Source: Pseudomonadota bacterium (lineage in GTDB: Bacteria > Pseudomonadota > Gammaproteobacteria > Arenicellales > UBA868). From it: a stretch of 36,433 bases of DNA. Shown here in pieces: positions 32,308-36,433 of the stretch. The position numbers were made by a program, and so were the translations under genes. The notes under the pieces are model-generated. The model ran no database searches. It saw nothing but the letters and a program-made list of their open reading frames with translations, and was not told the DNA's origin. The DNA is taken from positions 1 through 36,433 of the forward strand of contig JABHUE010000127.1 in assembly GCA_018672825.1 (NCBI GenBank). The letters run 5' to 3'. Numbering within the stretch: position 1 is the first letter of the stretch; every line of letters starts with the position of its first letter.

Positions 32308-33576
32308 ATGCAGTATTCAAGTATTTTTTGGTGGACTATTCTCTGGGTGGTATCGTGGGGTGTTATCGGGGGCGTGGTTACCCGAAAGGTTTTCCTCCGC
32401 AAAGATCTCGATACTTCAAACGCGACGCTGGGAGGCTCTGTCATTGGAGCGGCATTTGGCCCTATTGGCCTCATCCCGCTTTGGGTGAGAGTTCCAGAAA
32501 TCACAAGAGTTATGATTACGCTGTCATCCCTAGTTGTTATTGGGATTGTTGCGGCCGCGTTCGCTAATGCGGATCCTGACAATAATTGCGTCTCGAATGG
32601 CTCTTTTGTCGCCTCGCAGGTCACCAATGGACTGATTATTGGAATCATTTACGGTCTGATGGCACTAGGGCTGACCCTTATCTTTTCAATCTTGGGTCTT
32701 GTTAGTTTTGCGCATGGCGCCTTTTATATGGTGGGCGGCATGCTGGTCTATTACATCGTCAATGTTTGGTTTCCTGGAACCCACCCATTGATCGGCGTAT
32801 TCGGCGCATGTGTGTTGACATTTATGCTCGGCGCGATTTTCGAAAGACTGTTTCTGACGCCGATGTATGACGGCCGAGTCGAACGTCCCGTTGAATACGG
32901 GATTTTAGTGACTTTTGGGCTGTCCTTTACGCTGACCTATCTGGTAGCCGCAGTTGCGGGCTCAAATCCAGTTAAGGTTCGACGCTTCTTCGATTTCCCG
33001 AGGATTCGATTGCCAGACGCATCAGATCCCTGGCTCATTAAAACCAGTCGTGGAAACATGGAGCTTTTCGATACAGTATCAATATCAAATCCTCGTTTCG
33101 TTGCAGCCGTTCTATCGATCCTGGTGCTTTTGGGGTTACTGTTTTTCTTGCATCGCACCTGGACCGGAAAAGGACTGCGGGCTGTTAGTCAAGACCAAGA
33201 TGCAGCAGCAATTACGGGTATTAATCCTAATCGTATGAATATGCTTGCGTTTTCACTCGGCTGCATGATTGCGGCGTTGTCGGGCGCTGTCCTTGTACAG
33301 GCTTTTTCATGGTTGCCGATCGTCGGACAGATTCCTGAAATGCGATCTTTCGTGATCGTGGTGCTCGGTGGTCTTGGCTCTTTGCCAGGAGCATTTGTGG
33401 GCGGCATTTTGGTTGGGTTAGTAGAGGCAGCGGGGACGGGCTGCGTGCCTAATGCACAAAAAGCGTCAAGTTATATTCCAGCCTATGGCATGATTATATT
33501 GACGATTATGCTTTTATTGCGGCCCATGGGTCTTTTCGGCCGAAAGTTTGCGAGCGGGGCGCACGGTAAGTTTTGA
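32308..33576 (+). CDS. LivH-type ABC permease with N-terminal extension
   Basis: 422 residues against about 290-310 for most LivH proteins. The core begins near residue 105 with VTNGLIIGIIYGLMALGLTLIFSILGLVSFAHGAFYMVGG, the family hallmark, and includes GLRAVSQDQDAAAITGIN (the loop that contacts the ATPase) and the GGLGSLPGAFVGGILVG block. The first ~100 residues add three extra hydrophobic segments (about 4-25, 39-60, 66-86) separated by a basic loop, RKVFLRKDLD. No Shine-Dalgarno precedes 32308; an ATG at 32512 preceded by AAGAG would remove most of the extension. It is followed by the LivM gene with a TTGA overlap. Confidence 0.88.
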   Translation: MQYSSIFWWTILWVVSWGVIGGVVTRKVFLRKDLDTSNATLGGSVIGAAFGPIGLIPLWVRVPEITRVMITLSSLVVIGIVAAAFANADPDNNCVSNGSFVASQVTNGLIIGIIYGLMALGLTLIFSILGLVSFAHGAFYMVGGMLVYYIVNVWFPGTHPLIGVFGACVLTFMLGAIFERLFLTPMYDGRVERPVEYGILVTFGLSFTLTYLVAAVAGSNPVKVRRFFDFPRIRLPDASDPWLIKTSRGNMELFDTVSISNPRFVAAVLSILVLLGLLFFLHRTWTGKGLRAVSQDQDAAAITGINPNRMNMLAFSLGCMIAALSGAVLVQAFSWLPIVGQIPEMRSFVIVVLGGLGSLPGAFVGGILVGLVEAAGTGCVPNAQKASSYIPAYGMIILTIMLLLRPMGLFGRKFASGAHGKF

Positions 33577-34811
33577 ACCGTCAGCAGATACCCCATGTCC
33601 TTGGCGCATTGATTATTGCGTTCTTTGTCGCATTTCCCTTTATTTATTCGGCGGGGAACTACGATTACATCATGCATATTTGTATCGTTGGCTTCTTTTA
33701 TGCAATTTTAGCTTCAAGCTGGTCAATGCTAGCGGGTTACGCAGGTCAGTTTTCTTTTGGCCACATGGCTTTCATGGGTCTTGGCGCCTATACCACTGCG
33801 CTGTTTTGCCATTATCTTTTTCTATCTCCAGAACCCACTGGAATTTGTACAGAATTTGCAATCGCGGGCCAATATCTCGTCATCAAAAATCCAATCGGTG
33901 TGACGTCGACGACCCTGACCCAGGATTGCCTAGCGCAAGCAATGGAATCATGGGATGGATCAGTTCAGATTACTCGAATGCCCGTCTGGCTTGGCATTAT
34001 TTTGGGTACCCTCGTCGGCGGCATCTTCGGGCTATTGATTGGATTATTGGTCCTTCGACTGCGAGCTGCTTATTTAGCGCTATTTACGCTCGGATTTTCA
34101 GAAATACTTCGCGCAACAATCAGTGCAGAAATTCAGGTCACGCGAGGTCAGGCAGGAATAGAGCTGCCCAGTCTGTTCGAGAATGGGATTACGGTTGCAG
34201 GACATGTTTTTAGTAAGACGGATAAGATCCCGCCTTATTTTGTGATGTTCTTTTTATTGCTTGGGTGTTTGGCACTACTCTATTGGTTGTCTCGTTCACG
34301 CTTTGGACTTTTTGTGCGGGCGCTTCGAGAGGATCAAGATGCAGCAGCCGCGCTTGGCGTTAATACGACTCGATATAAGATTCTGGTTTTTGTGGTGACT
34401 TCAATGATGGCTGCCCTAGCGGGTGCAGTCCAAGCACATTACGTGACGATTATTACTCCCAACAATCTGATGATTCTCCAAATGAGTCTTGTTGTAGCGA
34501 TGGCGGTGATTGCGGGCGTTGAGAATTTTATTGCCGCGGCGATCGGCGCAATTCTCATTGAATTTATGCTCGAAATGCTTCGAACGAGTTTTTCAATCGG
34601 CGGAGTAGAGATCGACATGTCACTTTGGCGACTCGTGTTTTTTGGTGTCCTCCTGATGTTGACCCTGAGATTCGCAAGAAACGGATTGCTGGCTCCCGTA
34701 ATCGATTATTTTCGTAGAGGGCATGTGGCGGCAGAAACGGTCGAAAAAAGAGCGTCTGACGCTGTTGATGACTCCAAGAACTCTCCATCACAGACGGGGA
34801 GTCATTCATGA
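33573..34811 (+). CDS. LivM-type ABC permease
   Basis: 412 residues from a TTG overlapping the previous stop (TTGA); no closer ATG exists. Family blocks: SWSMLAGYAGQFSFGHMAFMGLGAYTTALF, the ATPase-contact loop ALREDQDAAAALGVNTTRYK and the final RLVFFGVLLMLTLRFARNGLL. Residues about 85-137 form a long loop between helices with Cys92 and Cys119, probably periplasmic, which could form a disulfide. A hydrophilic C-terminal tail of about 35 residues is rich in acidic residues, Ser and Lys. The stop overlaps the LivG start (ATGA). Confidence 0.9.
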   Translation: MNRQQIPHVLGALIIAFFVAFPFIYSAGNYDYIMHICIVGFFYAILASSWSMLAGYAGQFSFGHMAFMGLGAYTTALFCHYLFLSPEPTGICTEFAIAGQYLVIKNPIGVTSTTLTQDCLAQAMESWDGSVQITRMPVWLGIILGTLVGGIFGLLIGLLVLRLRAAYLALFTLGFSEILRATISAEIQVTRGQAGIELPSLFENGITVAGHVFSKTDKIPPYFVMFFLLLGCLALLYWLSRSRFGLFVRALREDQDAAAALGVNTTRYKILVFVVTSMMAALAGAVQAHYVTIITPNNLMILQMSLVVAMAVIAGVENFIAAAIGAILIEFMLEMLRTSFSIGGVEIDMSLWRLVFFGVLLMLTLRFARNGLLAPVIDYFRRGHVAAETVEKRASDAVDDSKNSPSQTGSHS

Positions 34812-35572
34812 CTGAACTCAAGATTTCAAATTTAAATAAACGGTATGGGGGCAACCATGTCCTGAAAGATGTGTCGTTTACGATCAATGGTGCAGAGTTA
34901 ATTGGACTAATTGGCCCAAACGGCGCAGGAAAGACCACATTGACAAATGTGTTGGATGGAGCGGTCAAGCCGAACAGCGGGACGGTGTACTTGAATGGCA
35001 AACGAATCGATCAGCTGCCTTCATTCGAGGTTGCAAAGTCGGGACTCGGACGTACATTTCAAGTCACTCGATCTTTTCGGCGAATGACGGTTCTTGAAAA
35101 TCTTTACGTGCCTGCACTCGCATTAGGCAAAAGCCATAAGGGCGGGGCGGTTCAAAAAGAGGCCCTTGAGGTTCTTGATTTTCTCACCATGGGACATCTT
35201 CGAAACGAATACGCTCGAGCGCTATCTGGCGGGCAACAGAAACTTCTTGAACTGGGCCGTTTGATGATGCTTGATCCTGACGTGGTGATTCTTGACGAGC
35301 CTTTTGCCGGCGTGCATCCGAAACTGATGGAGGTTATATACGACTACATTCGCCGCGTGAACGAGCAAGGCAAGGCAATGATCATTATTAGTCATCAGAT
35401 GGATTCTATTTTCGCGCTGTGTGAGCGACTCCTGGTGCTGAACTACGGGGATTTAATCGCCGATGATACGCCTGATAAGGTTAAAAATGATCCGGTGGTG
35501 ATCGAAGCGTACCTCGGCACTAATGAGGATCGGTCAGGGACGGGCCAACCAGAGGGAACAAGGAGCTCGTAA
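34808..35572 (+). CDS. LivG-type ABC importer ATPase
   Basis: 254 residues. Walker A GPNGAGKTT (about residues 36-44), signature motif LSGGQQKLLEL, Walker B VVILDEPFAGVHP and the switch His in IIISHQMDSI. The LivG-specific Gly-Arg-Thr-Phe-Gln segment (GLGRTFQVTRSFRRMTVLENL) follows the Walker A domain. It powers the HAAT importer as a heterodimer with the LivF-type ATPase. ATGA overlap with the LivM gene; TAATG overlap with the next start, preceded by AAGGAG. Confidence 0.94.
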   Translation: MTELKISNLNKRYGGNHVLKDVSFTINGAELIGLIGPNGAGKTTLTNVLDGAVKPNSGTVYLNGKRIDQLPSFEVAKSGLGRTFQVTRSFRRMTVLENLYVPALALGKSHKGGAVQKEALEVLDFLTMGHLRNEYARALSGGQQKLLELGRLMMLDPDVVILDEPFAGVHPKLMEVIYDYIRRVNEQGKAMIIISHQMDSIFALCERLLVLNYGDLIADDTPDKVKNDPVVIEAYLGTNEDRSGTGQPEGTRSS

Positions 35573-36300
35573 TGGACGACCAGCAGGATGACGTTGTACT
35601 TGATCTTAAAGACCTTTATGTAGGCTACTATAAGGATCTCAATATTCTGCAAGCGCTCAATATCAAGGCGCGTAAAAATAAGATTACCGCCATTTTAGGG
35701 GCAAATGGAGTGGGGAAATCAACCGCCTTGAAAGCTGTTTTTGGATTCTTAAGGCCGAATGGGGGCGAGGTTTTACTGGGTGGCGAAGATATTATTAACG
35801 TGCCTACCCACCAACGAATTCTAAAAGGGTTGGCTTATATCCCTCAGCAACCGGGTGTATTTAAAGATATGTCGGTCGAGGAGAATCTCGAACTTGGCGG
35901 ATGGACGTTTAAGCGCGACAAAAAACAGATTGCCGAAAAGATCGAAGCAAACTACGAGCGATTTCCGGTTCTCAAAGAAAAGCGAAAGCAGATTACCGGA
36001 GAGTTGTCAGGTGGACAGCAGAGAATGGTGGAGATTAGCCGAACCCTGATGGCCGAACCTAAAATGCTTCTCGTGGATGAGCCGACCGCTGGGCTGTCAA
36101 AGATGCTCTCCGAAGAGGTCTATGAAATGCTCACCATGTTGGTTGAAAAAGAAAATTTAACGATTCTCCTGGTCGATCAGGAAATTCGACACGCACTCCA
36201 TATCTCTGATTACGTTTATGTGCTGGAGTTGGGTCGTAACAAATTTGAAGGTCCCGCATCTGATTTTGACGATCTTGAAAAAGCATTTTGGGTTGCTTAA
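35572..36300 (+). CDS. LivF-type ABC importer ATPase
   Basis: 242 residues. Walker A GANGVGKST, signature LSGGQQRMVEISRTLM, Walker B MLLVDEPTAGLSK, and the D-loop/switch region LLVDQEIRHALHISDYVYVLELG, in which Gln replaces the usual switch-His partner, as in many LivF proteins (LVEQN). GLAYIPQQPGVFKDMSVEENL resembles the LivF P-Q-x-R-x-F-x-x-L-T-V-x-E-N-L block. It is the fifth gene of the importer operon and is translationally coupled to LivG (TAATG). A further gene start follows 47 bases downstream. Confidence 0.94.
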   Translation: MDDQQDDVVLDLKDLYVGYYKDLNILQALNIKARKNKITAILGANGVGKSTALKAVFGFLRPNGGEVLLGGEDIINVPTHQRILKGLAYIPQQPGVFKDMSVEENLELGGWTFKRDKKQIAEKIEANYERFPVLKEKRKQITGELSGGQQRMVEISRTLMAEPKMLLVDEPTAGLSKMLSEEVYEMLTMLVEKENLTILLVDQEIRHALHISDYVYVLELGRNKFEGPASDFDDLEKAFWVA

Positions 36301-36347
36301 AGCGCTTGAGCAGTTATTTTGTACTCTAGATAAATTGTAAGGTTTTG

Positions 36348-36433
36348 ATGGCGGGGAATCGGAAACCACTGCGGGTCCTGGGCTGCCAAACGCTGGTTCC
36401 TGATTTTAGTTCTTTAACGCAGCGCGACCGACA
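36348..36433 (+). CDS. Start of an unidentified gene, cut by the window end
   Basis: An ATG at 36348 preceded by TAAGG (36338-36342) opens a frame of 28 full codons, with no stop before the window ends. The visible protein begins MAGNRKPLRVLGCQTLVPDF. The N-terminal pattern of basic residues then hydrophobic-x-x-Cys/Ala-Gln resembles the first strand of carbon-nitrogen hydrolases (nitrilase-like amidases), which would suit an amide-importer operon, but the fragment is too short to be certain. No terminator separates it from the LivF-type gene. Confidence 0.5.
   Translation, partial: MAGNRKPLRVLGCQTLVPDFSSLTQRDR

Noticed and set aside
33548-34213. 221-codon frame overlapping the LivM-type gene
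   Set aside because: Same region in another frame; the LivM reading has all family motifs, while this one is Arg/Ser/Trp-rich with no family resemblance.
1-36433. CRISPR arrays, insertion sequences, prophage genes, tRNA or rRNA genes
   Set aside because: No spaced direct repeats, transposase or integrase-like proteins, or cloverleaf-forming gaps were seen; nearly all the window is occupied by recognisable genes.

Overview
The window is an ordinary-looking gammaproteobacterial chromosome segment, probably from a marine or aquatic lineage. The basis is gene order: gatCAB divergent from mreBCD; mrdA-rodA-mltB-rlpA-dacA-ybeD-lipB; murU divergent from lptD-surA; glnK-amtB divergent from ubiK-comM; and a Pseudomonas-like SpuC/PuuA polyamine pair. 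Species cannot be fixed from sequence alone. No tRNA, rRNA, CRISPR array, insertion sequence or phage gene was seen.

Layout. Positions 1-393 hold the 3' end of tsaB, followed by a minus-strand lipoprotein with two Gly-Ser-Gly-Tyr repeats (408-1187). The minus-strand gatC-gatA-gatB operon (Glu-tRNAGln amidotransferase) fills 1270-4496. From 4619 to 14014 runs a plus-strand envelope cluster of ten genes: mreB, mreC, mreD, PBP2, rodA, mltB, rlpA, dacA, ybeD, lipB. Many of its stops and starts overlap. It joins the rod-shape elongation machinery to septal and periplasmic murein hydrolases and to lipoate transfer. murU (minus) converges on lipB and is divergent from lptD-surA (outer-membrane LPS insertion and its chaperone), without the usual amgK between them.

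The centre (18859-22573) is nitrogen control: glnK-amtB on the minus strand with a textbook sigma-54 promoter and one clear plus one probable NtrC site, divergent from ubiK-comM. Next come an ECHDC3-like crotonase that lacks both hydratase glutamates, a hotdog thioesterase and a haloacid dehalogenase. Then comes metZ, whose leader carries a strong candidate SAM-II riboswitch followed by a mutually exclusive intrinsic terminator. This is the most striking regulatory element in the window.

The last 10 kb look like an accessory catabolic island. The minus strand has gamma-glutamyl-putrescine-synthetase-like puuA, spuC-like aminotransferase, a GNAT acetyltransferase and an HMG-CoA lyase. The plus strand has a five-gene ABC importer of the branched-chain amino acid (HAAT) type, with a terminator after the binding-protein gene and an N-terminally extended LivH-like permease. 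The start of another gene is cut by the window end. The importer's proximity to the amine-glutamylating and transaminating enzymes suggests that it takes up an amine or amide nitrogen source, but the substrate cannot be read from sequence. A strong plus-oriented hairpin in the 317-base gap between spuC and the GNAT gene, where no plus-strand gene exists, may end a small RNA.
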